Positions 36,922 to 44,668 of a stretch of 64,000 bases of DNA are shown in pieces. Each line of letters begins with the position of its first letter. The first letter of the stretch is position 1. The stretch comes from Catellatospora bangladeshensis (GTDB lineage: Bacteria; Actinomycetota; Actinomycetes; Mycobacteriales; Micromonosporaceae). The notes under the pieces were generated by a model, which was given only the letters and a program-made list of their open reading frames with translations, had not been told where the DNA came from and did no database searches. The position numbers and the translations under genes are program-made. The stretch is from positions 1 through 64,000 of the forward strand of contig NZ_BONF01000038.1 in the NCBI RefSeq assembly GCF_016862575.1. The letters are read 5' to 3'.

Positions 36922-37797
36922 GTGAGCAAGAAGAACCGGCTCGACAAGAAGCAGCCGAAGCAGCCGAAGGTGCGCGACGTCTTCGTGGCCCGGCCGTTCG
37001 AGGGCCTTGCCGCCGAGACGGAGTACGTGGCCCTGCGCGAGCTGGTGCCCGCGGCCACCGCGCCGCTGAAGCTGTCCCCGGAGTACGCGGAGAAGTACGG
37101 CGACCGCACGGTCACGCTGGCCACCATCCTGCCGATGGCCTGGCCCGCGCTGACCAAGCCGGACGGCCGGGTGCTGCTCGGCCTGCAGCGCCACGAGCGC
37201 TCCGGCGACGTCAACCGCGACCTCGCGGTGGCGCTGCTGGCCGCGCTGGAGGGCGAGCCGGGCGCGCCGGTGGACGTGCCGCCGCTGCCGGGTGAGGGCC
37301 CGCGCCTGGGCGACATCCTGGTCGACGCGCCGCTGGAGGTCACCGTGCACGACGGGTTCGACTTCTGGCTGGACGCCGACCAGGAGCGCGACGCCGAGGT
37401 GACCGCCTCGCTGGAGGCGGCCAACGCGTCGGTGTACCCGACGGTCCGGATGACCTCGGCGGACTCGGCGTACTGGTGCCGGGTGCCGGAGAAGTCGCAC
37501 GTGCGCTGGGTGCTGCCGGACGGCGAGGACGTGGCGCTGAACGCGCTGTCCCGGCTGTCGGCGGCGGGCGAGCTGAAGCTGACCGACGAGACCAAGTTCG
37601 CCGGCATGTTCCGGGCGCACGGCCTGCTGGTCCCGGTGTGGGACCTGCCGTCGGCGCCCGAGGCCGGGGCCTGGGAGGAGTCGCTGGCCGCGGTCGCCGC
37701 GCGCTATGCCGCGGCGAAGGCGGTGACGGAGCCGCTCACGCCGGAGCAGCGCCGGGCCCGCCAGGGCCTGCTGGGACGCCAGCTGACGCTGCGCTGA
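36922..37797 (+). CDS. DUF5926 family protein
   Basis: A 291-residue cytosolic protein of a conserved actinobacterial family without known function. It has a basic start (MSKKNRLDKKQPKQPKVRD), then VFVARPFEGLAAETEYVALRELVPAATAPL (about 20-50), an ATILPMAWPAL segment, LEVTVHDGFDFWLD, and a C-terminal region ending EQRRARQGLLGRQLTLR. The ATG at 36922 follows GAGGAG with good spacing. It is probably monocistronic and ends at two strong hairpins. Confidence 0.85.
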   Translation: MSKKNRLDKKQPKQPKVRDVFVARPFEGLAAETEYVALRELVPAATAPLKLSPEYAEKYGDRTVTLATILPMAWPALTKPDGRVLLGLQRHERSGDVNRDLAVALLAALEGEPGAPVDVPPLPGEGPRLGDILVDAPLEVTVHDGFDFWLDADQERDAEVTASLEAANASVYPTVRMTSADSAYWCRVPEKSHVRWVLPDGEDVALNALSRLSAAGELKLTDETKFAGMFRAHGLLVPVWDLPSAPEAGAWEESLAAVAARYAAAKAVTEPLTPEQRRARQGLLGRQLTLR

Positions 37798-37813
37798 CCG
37801 GCGCTTTCACGCG

Positions 37814-37850
37814 GTGATGAGGGGGCGTGAGAATCACGTCCCCTCATCAC
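37814..37850 (+). terminator. Strong hairpin after the DUF5926 gene
   Basis: Arms 37814-37830 and 37834-37850 pair over 16 of 17 positions with a GAA loop, starting 17 bases past the stop. Confidence 0.8.
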
Positions 37851-37888
37851 GGTGGATCTGCCGCGTGAACACTTGGAGAATGAAGTTG

Positions 37889-37928
37889 AATCGGACATTC
37901 ATCGATTCACTCGCGCGAATGTCCGATT
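37889..37928. terminator. Second hairpin in the same intergenic region
   Basis: Perfect 12-bp arms AATCGGACATTC (37889-37900) and its complement (37917-37928), 16-base loop. Its role is unclear: a second terminator, or part of the leader of the NERD-like gene. Confidence 0.6.
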
Positions 37929-38012
37929 TGGCCCCCTGACACCCGCCCGACCCGTCACGTACGGTAAGGGACACCTAACTCAATGCGTGTCGTTCCACCC
38001 CGGAGGCACCCC

Positions 38013-38744
38013 ATGACCGTCTACCCCGAGCGCGCGCCCTTCCTGCGCCCGACTGTCGGACGCTCCCCGAGCCTGCCGGTGCCGTCAGGACCAGACACCG
38101 CTCCACCACCCGCCTCCCCGATGGACTGGGCCCGCCGCCGCCGAGCCGAACGCGGCCTGCGCCGCATGTCGGCCGCCGAGGACCGCGCGGTGCACCGCCT
38201 CGGCCGGGACTGGCACGTCATCGAGTGGCCCAGCGTCCCGCTCGCCGCCCAGGCTCCGCTCCCGGGCAGGCCGAAGCAGCCGGACGGCGCCGGGTTCCTC
38301 GCCATCGGCCCCGGCGGCCTGTTCAGCGTCTCGCTCGCCCAGCACGGGCGCAGCCGGGTGCTGATCGCCGGTGACGTGGTGCAGATCGGCGGGCGCCGCC
38401 CGCCGTACATCTCCCAGGCGCGCCGGGACGCCAAGCGCGTGGCCAAGGCGATCTCCGCGGCGATCGGCCAGGACATCAAGGTCTTCGCCGTGCTGGCCTT
38501 CGTCGGCAATGGACCGATCAGCGTCAACGGCCTGCCCAAGGAGTGCATCGTCACGTCGTACCGGGAGCTGGACAAGGTGCTCGACTCCACCGGCCGGCGG
38601 CTGTCCGGCTCGACCGCGGAGAAGCTGTCACAGGTGGCCCGCAATCCCGCGATCTGGGTCAACCGGCCCTACCCCGGGGCGTCGGGTTACACCTGGCATC
38701 CAGAGGGCGCCGCCCCCGGTGACAAGGGCACTGCGCGCGGGTAA
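38013..38744 (+). CDS. NERD-like (nuclease-related) domain protein, catalytic motif degenerate
   Basis: A 243-residue protein that follows the NERD domain pattern. There is a helix with AAEDRAVHRLG (about 48-58), then GFLAIGPGGLFSVSL (about 90-104), then RVLIAGDVVQIGGRRPPYISQARRDAKRVAKAI (about 110-142). In active NERD domains the GP-G-F motif is flanked by a catalytic Asp before it and an Asp/Glu-x-Lys after it. Here these positions read GAGF and SVSLA, so nuclease chemistry is doubtful. The start at 38013 follows CGGAGG. Possibly a binding rather than cutting protein; function unknown. Confidence 0.72.
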   Translation: MTVYPERAPFLRPTVGRSPSLPVPSGPDTAPPPASPMDWARRRRAERGLRRMSAAEDRAVHRLGRDWHVIEWPSVPLAAQAPLPGRPKQPDGAGFLAIGPGGLFSVSLAQHGRSRVLIAGDVVQIGGRRPPYISQARRDAKRVAKAISAAIGQDIKVFAVLAFVGNGPISVNGLPKECIVTSYRELDKVLDSTGRRLSGSTAEKLSQVARNPAIWVNRPYPGASGYTWHPEGAAPGDKGTARG

Positions 38745-38755
38745 CGTGAGCAGCG

Positions 38756-39184
38756 ATGACCCACATCGAGCTCTCCCTCTCCCCGCTGGAGCCGATCGCC
38801 GCCGACCCGCTGCACAGCTGGTCCGCCCCGGTTACCACGGCTGAGGAGTCGTGTTTGGTCATCGACGCCGGCGGGATCATCATCGCCGCCTCCACGGCCT
38901 GGACGAGGCTGCTGGTCCTGGAGCCGCCCAGCGAGCTGACCGGCAGCCACGTCCTCGACGTCCTGTGCCTGATCGACTTCACCGCCGCCGGCAACGAGCT
39001 GGGTGAAGCAGAGCGCGAGCAGATCCCCCCGCTGCTCGCGCTCACCTCCAAGCGGCCCGCCCGCGGCCTGCTCCGCGTGCGCGGCCCCGAGGGCGCCGGC
39101 AGCCGCACGCTGGACGCCGTGGCCACCCCGCTGTGGCAGAGCGGTCAGGTCGTGGGCTCGCTGAGCTTCTTCGCGGCGGTGTGA
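38756..39184 (+). CDS. Stand-alone PAS-like domain protein
   Basis: A 142-residue protein whose core (about 30-140) resembles a PAS fold: EESCLVIDAGGIIIAASTAWTRLLVL, ELTGSHVLDVLCLIDF, then TLDAVATPLWQSGQVVGSLSFFAAV. No output domain is attached. It lies 12 bases after the NERD-like gene and probably shares its transcript. It may sense a small ligand or mediate protein contact; neither can be read from the sequence. Confidence 0.7.
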   Translation: MTHIELSLSPLEPIAADPLHSWSAPVTTAEESCLVIDAGGIIIAASTAWTRLLVLEPPSELTGSHVLDVLCLIDFTAAGNELGEAEREQIPPLLALTSKRPARGLLRVRGPEGAGSRTLDAVATPLWQSGQVVGSLSFFAAV

Positions 39185-39222
39185 CCGACGGTGGGAGCGC
39201 GAGCGCGCTAATCTCGTTCCCC

Positions 39223-39741
39223 ATGCCCCTCCGTCCGAATCGACCGTCCCGTCCGGCGGCCGCGGCCGCCGCGTGCCTGGTGGGGTCGGCCCTGCTCAGC
39301 GGCTGCGGAGTGCCCCCGGAGTTGCAGCCCACGCCCGGTGGCGTCGTCCCGCAGCCGACCGTCTCGCCCGTGCCCGCCAGCCTCCCGCCCAGCTTCACCC
39401 TGCCCTCGCTGTCGGCTCCGCCGAGCACCACCGCCGCGCCGTTCCCGGAGGCGGTGGCCGGCCCCTGCCTCGGCAAACCGAGCGCCGACCAGGTCGTCGC
39501 CGCGGTACGCCGGAAGACCTCGATCCTGCCCGGCAGCGGCTCGGTCACCGTCGTGCAGCAGCCGGTGTGCGCCGGGACCTGGCAGTACACCGTCGTCTCC
39601 ATCCCGGACCGGGAGCCGCTGCAGGTGGTCACCAAGGGCGCCCCGGCCGTGCTGGAGGTGGTCACCGCGGGCACCGACATCTGCACCATCGAGGTCCGCA
39701 ACTTCGCCCCGCCCGGCATCCGCATCGCGGCCAGCTGCTGA
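39223..39741 (+). CDS. Small secreted lipoprotein, function unknown
   Basis: A 172-residue protein with an Ala-rich signal peptide and lipobox LLSGC (Cys about 28). A Pro/Ser/Thr-rich tether (about 35-80) leads to a compact C-terminal domain (about 85-172) with four Cys (GPCLGKP, QQPVCAG, TDICTIEV and the terminal Cys), possibly two disulfides. Start at ATG 39223 with TAATCT eight bases upstream, so leaderless. It precedes pheA on the same strand by about 40 bases but is functionally unrelated. Confidence 0.75.
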   Translation: MPLRPNRPSRPAAAAAACLVGSALLSGCGVPPELQPTPGGVVPQPTVSPVPASLPPSFTLPSLSAPPSTTAAPFPEAVAGPCLGKPSADQVVAAVRRKTSILPGSGSVTVVQQPVCAGTWQYTVVSIPDREPLQVVTKGAPAVLEVVTAGTDICTIEVRNFAPPGIRIAASC

Positions 39742-39784
39742 CGTGGAGCGGGCCGGGCGCCGGACGCGGTACTAGGCTGGCTCC

Positions 39785-40738
39785 ATGCCTGGAGTCCCGC
39801 CGACGCGCTTCGTCTACCTCGGCCCCGAGAGCACCTTCGCCGAGCAGGCGCTGCTCACCATCCCGGCCGCCGAGCGGGGCATCCGCACGCCGGCCCGCAG
39901 CGTGCCCGAGGCGCTGGAGTCGGTGCGCCACGGCGACGCCGACGCGGCGCTGGTGCCGTGGGAGAACTCGATCGGCGGCGCGGTCGGCGTCACCTTCGAC
40001 GAGCTGGTCGACGGCGAGCCGCTCGTGATCACCCGCGAGGTGGTCATCCCGGTGGAGTTCGTGCTCGCCGCCCGCCCGTCCACCACGCTGGCCGGGATCC
40101 GCTCGATCGCGGCGCACCCGCAGGCGTCCACCCAGTGCCGCGCCTGGCTGCGGGCGTACCTGCCGGACGCGATCGTGGTCGACGTGCTCTCCAACGGCGC
40201 CGCCGCGGCCGGGGCGTCCGCCGGGGAGTACGACGCCGCGATCTGCGCCCCGATCGCGATCCAGCGCTTCGGCCTGCACCAGCTCGCCGACAAGATCTCC
40301 GACCACCCGGACGCCGCGACGCGCTTCGTGCTGCTGTCGCGCCCCGGGCCGCCGCCCGAGCCGACCGGCAACGACGTCACCTCGCTGGCCGTGTGGATCT
40401 CGCACGACCGGGTCGGCGCGCTGCTCGCCGTGCTGACCGAGCTGGCCGTGCGCGGCGTGAACCTGACCCGCATCGAGTCGCGGCCCACCGGCGAGCGGCT
40501 CGGCCGCTACGTCTTCTTCCTCGACTGCACCGGGCACGTCGCCGAGGGCCGGGTCGGCGAGGCGCTGCAGGGCCTGCGCCGCATCTGCGCGGCGGTGCGC
40601 TTCCTCGGCTCGTACCCCCGGGCGGGTCTGGGCGGCACGCCGGAGCAGCCGGTGCCGCCGCCGCCCGGCCTGTCCGACCCCGACTACGCCGACGCGGCCG
40701 CCTGGCTGGGCCGGCTGCGCCGCGGTGAGCTGTCCTGA
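39785..40738 (+). CDS. pheA: Prephenate dehydratase
   Basis: Converts prephenate to phenylpyruvate in phenylalanine synthesis. 317 residues, normal for the monofunctional enzyme. The dehydratase domain starts FVYLGPESTFAEQAL, with VPWENSIGGAVGVTFD (about 57-72) and the TRF catalytic motif in DAATRFVLLS (about 177). The C-terminal ACT domain has GALLAVLTELAVRGVNLTRIESRPTGERLGRYVFFLD (about 212-247), where ESRP is the phenylalanine-binding motif, so feedback inhibition is expected. The ATG at 39785 is preceded by TAGGCT and six bases, a leaderless arrangement. Confidence 0.97.
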   Translation: MPGVPPTRFVYLGPESTFAEQALLTIPAAERGIRTPARSVPEALESVRHGDADAALVPWENSIGGAVGVTFDELVDGEPLVITREVVIPVEFVLAARPSTTLAGIRSIAAHPQASTQCRAWLRAYLPDAIVVDVLSNGAAAAGASAGEYDAAICAPIAIQRFGLHQLADKISDHPDAATRFVLLSRPGPPPEPTGNDVTSLAVWISHDRVGALLAVLTELAVRGVNLTRIESRPTGERLGRYVFFLDCTGHVAEGRVGEALQGLRRICAAVRFLGSYPRAGLGGTPEQPVPPPPGLSDPDYADAAAWLGRLRRGELS

Positions 40739-40740
40739 CC

Positions 40741-41094
40741 ATGCCGGTGGAGATGAGCCGCGAGCGCTTCGAGGAGCTGGTCGCCGACGCCCTCGACGAG
40801 GTGCCGCAGGAGCTGCTCGACCTCATGCGCAACGTCGTGATCCTGGTCGAGGACGAGTCGCCGCCCGGTGAGCCGGAGCTGCTCGGGCTCTACGAGGGGC
40901 ACGCGCTCACCACCCGGGGCTGGGACTACGCGGGCGTGCTGCCCGACCGGATCACCATCTACCGCAACCCGATCCTGCGCGTCTGCGACACCGACGACGA
41001 CGTCGTCGAGGAGGTCGCGGTCACCGTGGTGCACGAGATCGCCCACCACTTCGGCATCGACGACGACCGCCTGCACGAGCTGGGCTGGGGCTGA
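40741..41094 (+). CDS. Zincin-like metallopeptidase family protein
   Basis: A 117-residue protein with the zinc-binding HEIAHHFGIDDDRLHELGWG motif at its C-terminus (HExxH plus a downstream Glu), as in the minimal metallopeptidase family (DUF1025) conserved beside pheA and serS in many actinobacteria. The start MPVEMSRERFEELVADALDEVP is typical. The ATG is two bases after the pheA stop, so they form an operon. Peptidase activity has been inferred for the family from the motif; the substrate is unknown. Confidence 0.92.
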   Translation: MPVEMSRERFEELVADALDEVPQELLDLMRNVVILVEDESPPGEPELLGLYEGHALTTRGWDYAGVLPDRITIYRNPILRVCDTDDDVVEEVAVTVVHEIAHHFGIDDDRLHELGWG

Positions 41095-41222
41095 GACACC
41101 CCGGCTTACCCTGATCTTCACCCTGACCTTCGGCGGCTGAGTCGGTAAGGCGACGTTGTTTCTTGTGCAGGTCATCTACGCTCGGTGCGTTTCTCCACCC
41201 CCGTTCTATGGAGGATGACGAC

Positions 41223-41960
41223 ATGCAGAGCGCACTCTTCGCTGCCGAGAACCTGGAGAAGGAGTCCTCCACTCCCGGTCTGACGCTGCAGAACTCGAAG
41301 ATGCTGAAGATCGAGCTCAACGGCGAGGTCATGGCGCGGACCGGCGCGATGGTTGCCTACCAGGGGCAGGTGCAGTTCCAGGCGCTCGGCTCCGGCGGCG
41401 CCGCCAAGTGGCTCAAGAGCAAGCTCACCGGCGAGGGCATCCCGCTGATGAAGCTGACCGGCCGCGGCGACGTGTTCCTCGCCGACCGGGCCGCCGACGT
41501 GCACCTGATCGACCTGGGCCCCGGCGACCACCTCAGCGTCAACGGCACCAACGTGCTGGCCTTCGAGTCGACCCTGAACTACGACATCAAGATGGTCCAG
41601 GGCATGGGCATGTTCTCCGCGGCCGGCCTGTTCAACTGCGTCTTCAGCGGCCAGGGCCGGATCGCCATCACCACCAAGGGCACCCCGGTGGTGCTGACGG
41701 TGGACCAGCCCACCTACGCCGACCCGCAGGCCGCGATCTGCTGGTCGGCCAACCTGCAGACCGGCTACCACCGCGCGGAGCAGCTGGGCATCGGCACGCT
41801 GCTGGGCCGCTCCACCGGTGAGGCGTTCACCATGAGCTTCCAGGGCCAGGGCTTCGTCGTGGTGCAGCCGTCCGAGGAGCCCCCGGCGGGCATCGCCGGC
41901 GGCACCGGCGGCGGCCAGCAGCAGGGCGGCGGCCTGCTGGGCGGCCTGCTCAACGGCTGA
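41223..41960 (+). CDS. AIM24 family protein
   Basis: A 245-residue protein of the AIM24/DUF124 family, a double beta-jelly-roll-like fold named for a yeast mitochondrial protein. Family segments include LNGEVMARTGAMVAYQGQVQF (about 34-54), GRGDVFLADRAADVHLIDL (about 80-98), LSVNGTNVLAFESTLNYDI, GLFNCVFSGQGRIAITTKGTPVVL, and a Gly/Gln-rich tail after residue 225. Start at 41223 with GGAGGATGA upstream. A strong terminator follows at 41977-42011. Biochemical function not established. Confidence 0.88.
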   Translation: MQSALFAAENLEKESSTPGLTLQNSKMLKIELNGEVMARTGAMVAYQGQVQFQALGSGGAAKWLKSKLTGEGIPLMKLTGRGDVFLADRAADVHLIDLGPGDHLSVNGTNVLAFESTLNYDIKMVQGMGMFSAAGLFNCVFSGQGRIAITTKGTPVVLTVDQPTYADPQAAICWSANLQTGYHRAEQLGIGTLLGRSTGEAFTMSFQGQGFVVVQPSEEPPAGIAGGTGGGQQQGGGLLGGLLNG

Positions 41961-41976
41961 CCAGCACGACCGTCCC

Positions 41977-42011
41977 GAAAGCAGGCTCCTCCTCGCGAGG
42001 GGCCTGCTTTC
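41977..42011 (+). terminator. Terminator of the AIM24 gene
   Basis: A 15-bp stem with one G-T pair (41977-41991 with 41997-42011), loop CTCGC, T-rich end (GCTTTCTC). It begins 16 bases past the stop. Confidence 0.85.
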
Positions 42012-42037
42012 TCAGTTGTACGTGGCATGATGCGCCC

Positions 42038-42706
42038 ATGTCCTCCGAACCGGACGTGGTGGAGTTCGGCCCGGCGAGCGCACCCGCCCCGCGACGTGCC
42101 TCGCCGCGATGGCACACGGTCGCGACGAGTCCTCGCCTGACCACCGCCCTCATCGTGCTCGGGGGTGCCGCCGCGCTCGCTTCGCTGCTCAGCGAGTGGC
42201 AGCGGATCGACACCCCCGGCAGCACCCCCAGTGACTCGTACTTCCTGGGCATCCCCGATCTCGTCAGCTCGGTATGGAACGTGCCGGTCGGCCCGGTCTA
42301 TCTGGGCGGGCTGCTGCTGCTCGCTCCGACGATCGCACTGGCCCTGCTCGGACCACCGGTGTCCCGGGCCGCCGCCCGGGTGGCCGGGATGAGCGGCGCC
42401 GCCGCGCTGTTCACCGTCCTTGCGGCGGCGGCCGGTTCGATGGGCGACCTTCGGCAGACCCCTCAGCTGTGGGCAATCGAGCCTGAGCTGCTCGAACGCT
42501 TCACGGTGCAGCTCGGACGCGGGTTGTGGGCGGCGCTCGTGGGTATCTCGCTGCTAGGGCTCGCGCTGCTGACAGCGCACCGGCGAGATCCGGCCAGCCC
42601 GGTGGCCAGACCAGCCGGCGGCGTCGGCGAGGAGCCCGACGACCAAGAGGACCGCGACATGGAGCTGACGGTATCCACCGCCGCCCCTTTCATCCGCCGT
42701 CCCTGA
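42038..42706 (+). CDS. Hypothetical four-helix membrane protein
   Basis: A 222-residue protein with a polar N-terminus and about four hydrophobic segments (about 33-50, 82-105, 113-132, 155-175), ending in an acidic cytoplasmic tail (EEPDDQEDRDMELT). No known family recognised. It is convergent with the small-gene operon ending at 42712, only 5 bases away, and marks the left edge of a stretch with less extreme GC content. Confidence 0.65.
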   Translation: MSSEPDVVEFGPASAPAPRRASPRWHTVATSPRLTTALIVLGGAAALASLLSEWQRIDTPGSTPSDSYFLGIPDLVSSVWNVPVGPVYLGGLLLLAPTIALALLGPPVSRAAARVAGMSGAAALFTVLAAAAGSMGDLRQTPQLWAIEPELLERFTVQLGRGLWAALVGISLLGLALLTAHRRDPASPVARPAGGVGEEPDDQEDRDMELTVSTAAPFIRRP

Positions 42707-42711
42707 TGTCC

Positions 42712-42945
42712 TCACCGCCCGGTTCGCACTCTCACGAGAATGTCGCTCGGCAGGACCGGCACCACCTTCCCGGCCTGAGGGCCCTCGGTCAGCTCGACAG
42801 CGGGCCACCCCAGGTGACTCTTGTCGACGCCAACGATTCGACCGACCGAGTCAGGATGCCGGGCTAGCGCGACATGATCACCGAGGAATACCTCCTCGCC
42901 GCTGGCGATGATCCAGCGGGCCGTACTACCCGCTGTCACGGTCAC
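42712..42945 (-). CDS. Small hypothetical protein, third gene of an overlapping small-gene operon
   Basis: A 77-residue beta-rich protein (MTVTAGSTARWIIASGEEVFLGDHVALARHPDSVG, ending VVPVLPSDILVRVRTGR). The GTG start at 42945 overlaps the preceding gene by 20 bases. The size and SGEEVFLGD, ALARHPDSVGRIVGVD pattern suggest a small SH3-like barrel, but this is only an impression. No homologue recognised. Confidence 0.5.
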   Translation of the reverse strand: MTVTAGSTARWIIASGEEVFLGDHVALARHPDSVGRIVGVDKSHLGWPAVELTEGPQAGKVVPVLPSDILVRVRTGR

Positions 42946-43114
42946 CGGACCTCAAGTGAGTGATGATCGACACTAGGAGCCGAGTCGGACCGTTCCATGC
43001 ACTCCTCCGCCACTCCGCCTGCTCGGCCTGGACGGTCTGAAGCAGGCTCGTCGGTTCGCTCGCCCAGCTGGGCACGCGGACCGGCAACTGCTCCGCGGGT
43101 GGCTGTTCGATCAT
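42926..43114 (-). CDS. Small hypothetical protein, second gene of the operon
   Basis: A 62-residue protein (MIEQPPAEQLPVRVPSWASEP to THLRSGDRDSG). Its ATG at 43114 overlaps the stop of the upstream gene by 4 bases (ATGA), and its end overlaps the next gene by 20 bases. The overlaps are the main evidence that it is translated. No domain recognised. Confidence 0.45.
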   Translation of the reverse strand: MIEQPPAEQLPVRVPSWASEPTSLLQTVQAEQAEWRRSAWNGPTRLLVSIITHLRSGDRDSG

Positions 43115-43296
43115 GCCTCTGCTCCGTTCAGCCGAATGGCCGCGAACCTTCGCGCCCATTCGGCCTGGGTGCATGGGTGCCACACGAGGCGGCTCCAGTG
43201 CTGCTTGCAGGCGCGGCACATGCCCATGGCGCTGGGCGTGTGGCTCATGAGCACTTCCTCAACCAGCTCGACCAGCGAGTCACGGCTCTCGTTCAT
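43111..43296 (-). CDS. Small Cys-containing hypothetical protein, first gene of the operon
   Basis: A 61-residue protein (MNESRDSLVELVEEVLMSH, then MCRACKQHWSRLVWHPCTQAEWARRFAAIRLNGAEA). The CRAC with a downstream HPC could bind zinc. The start at 43296 has GGGAG four bases upstream; a GTG at 43329 is an alternative. It reads away from the XRE regulator gene across about 180 bases, so that regulator is a candidate controller. No homologue recognised. Confidence 0.5.
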   Translation of the reverse strand: MNESRDSLVELVEEVLMSHTPSAMGMCRACKQHWSRLVWHPCTQAEWARRFAAIRLNGAEA

Positions 43297-43480
43297 GAGT
43301 CTCCCGATGTCCGAGACGGACGCGCCCACGGTGCGAGTGGGCGCGCCCGTCAGTCCGGGTCTCCTACCGTCGCCGTCTCATGACCACCGACGGCAGGGAC
43401 CTCCCTCGACCGCCACTTACGGTGCGCAAATGGCGACTACCAGGACGGTATCGATGACATCGGCGCATGTAGACTGACGA

Positions 43481-44083
43481 GTGGTACGGGTAGTCATAGC
43501 TTCGTCGCACAGAATCAGGCTTTCTTCTATGCGATCATCAGCGGGAAGACTGCACGGCAGTCGAGGTTTGCCCGGTAGGCGCGGGCTGACAAGCGGCTAC
43601 ACCATGAAGCTGATCAGAGAGTCGCTCGACCTGACGCAGGCCCAGCTTGCCGAAGTGCTGAATATTGATCTTGCGACCGTCCAAGGCTGGGAATCGGGAC
43701 GCCGACCCGTCACATCGCTCCGGGTTTCCGATCTGGCGGCCCTTCGTGCACGCCTCATCCACCGAGGCGCAAACCCTCAACTCTTTGACGTGCTGCGTGA
43801 TGCGATAGAAGCGGATCTCGTGATGGACTCTGCGATCCAGCACGGTGCCGGTGAGCCGATCGTGTCTGCCGGGCATCCGCTGGCCGCCACCGTCCATCGA
43901 CGCAACCTGACGAATCTGATCACGTGGACGTTGACCGGCTCCCTCCCCTCACAGCTTTGCCGACCTGGTGAAGCCCAGTCCACGTCGGCGAGGACCAACC
44001 AGCTCATGGCCGGAGTTCGGGGCAGAAGAGCGTTCACTTTTCTTCGCTCACCTGTTACGGATCGCCGACGAATGCCGTGGTGA
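43481..44083 (+). pseudogene. Frameshifted XRE-family regulator, N-terminal part
   Basis: The helix-turn-helix lies in SGYTMKLIRESLDLTQAQLAEVLNIDLATVQGWESGRRPVTSLRVSDLAALRARL (about 38-93 of the GTG start at 43481). TAGACT lies five bases upstream, a leaderless arrangement. The helical sensor region begins well (FDVLRDAIEADLVMD, LTNLITWTLTGSLP), but from about 43950 the frame degenerates into Arg/Ser-rich sequence and stops at 44083. The expected continuation is found in the +1 frame (next entry). Either a true pseudogene, a sequencing error in the C-rich run near 43941-43950, or, less likely, programmed frameshifting. Confidence 0.72.
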
Positions 44084-44651
44084 GGCCGACTCCCTCATGC
44101 GGAGGCAGGCGATATATCTTCTGGCGTTCGACACGAATCCGGCAACAGCAGACTGGCTGCTCGGTGAGCACCGCCGTTCGCTCAAGCAGGCGCGGGCGAC
44201 CAATGACGTGCCGTCATGGGTCTCGGTTCGGTCCGCGTCGGTCGCTCTGGCGCGGTACGGGCAGCAGGAGCCGCTCATCGACTTCGTGGCGACCGGCCTG
44301 AGGGATGAGCTTCATGCAACCGCCAACCTCAACTACTGGACGTACTGGGTCGGCGAAGGTGCACATACCTATACCGACGACACCTTCATGATCTCGAATG
44401 ACCCTCGGCGAGGGATCGGGAGCGTGCTCTTCGGCCACCTGGTCGAGCGCCTAGCCGACGACTCTGAGCAAGTAGAGCTTTACGTGCACACCCTGTGGCA
44501 GCTTTTGCTGGTCAATCCGAGAGTCGTCGCCGGCGCTCCGGCGATGCGGGCCGCCGCCCAACGCAAGATCGAAGAGCTGAGCGCCGCACCGCTCACAGGC
44601 GCCGCCAGGCAGAAGCTGTCTGACGTAGCCTACGGTCTGCGACTCTCGTGA
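43968..44651 (+). pseudogene. Frameshifted XRE-family regulator, C-terminal part
   Basis: From about 43935 the frame is open and carries the helical-repeat half of the same protein: WPEFGAEERSLFFAHLLRIADECRGEADSLMRRQAIYLLAFD, then ATANLNYWTYWVGE and a helical end. The domain cannot stand alone as a regulator. The GTG at 43968 has no ribosome site, supporting a disrupted single gene of about 390 codons. Its stop overlaps the GTG 44648 codon region of the HD gene, so the pair forms one transcript. Confidence 0.68.
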
Positions 44652-44668
44652 CAGCAAGGAGCGGAAAC

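Noticed and set aside
37814-37928. Riboswitch
   Set aside because: Two independent simple hairpins, without conserved loop motifs or a junction architecture that I recognise.
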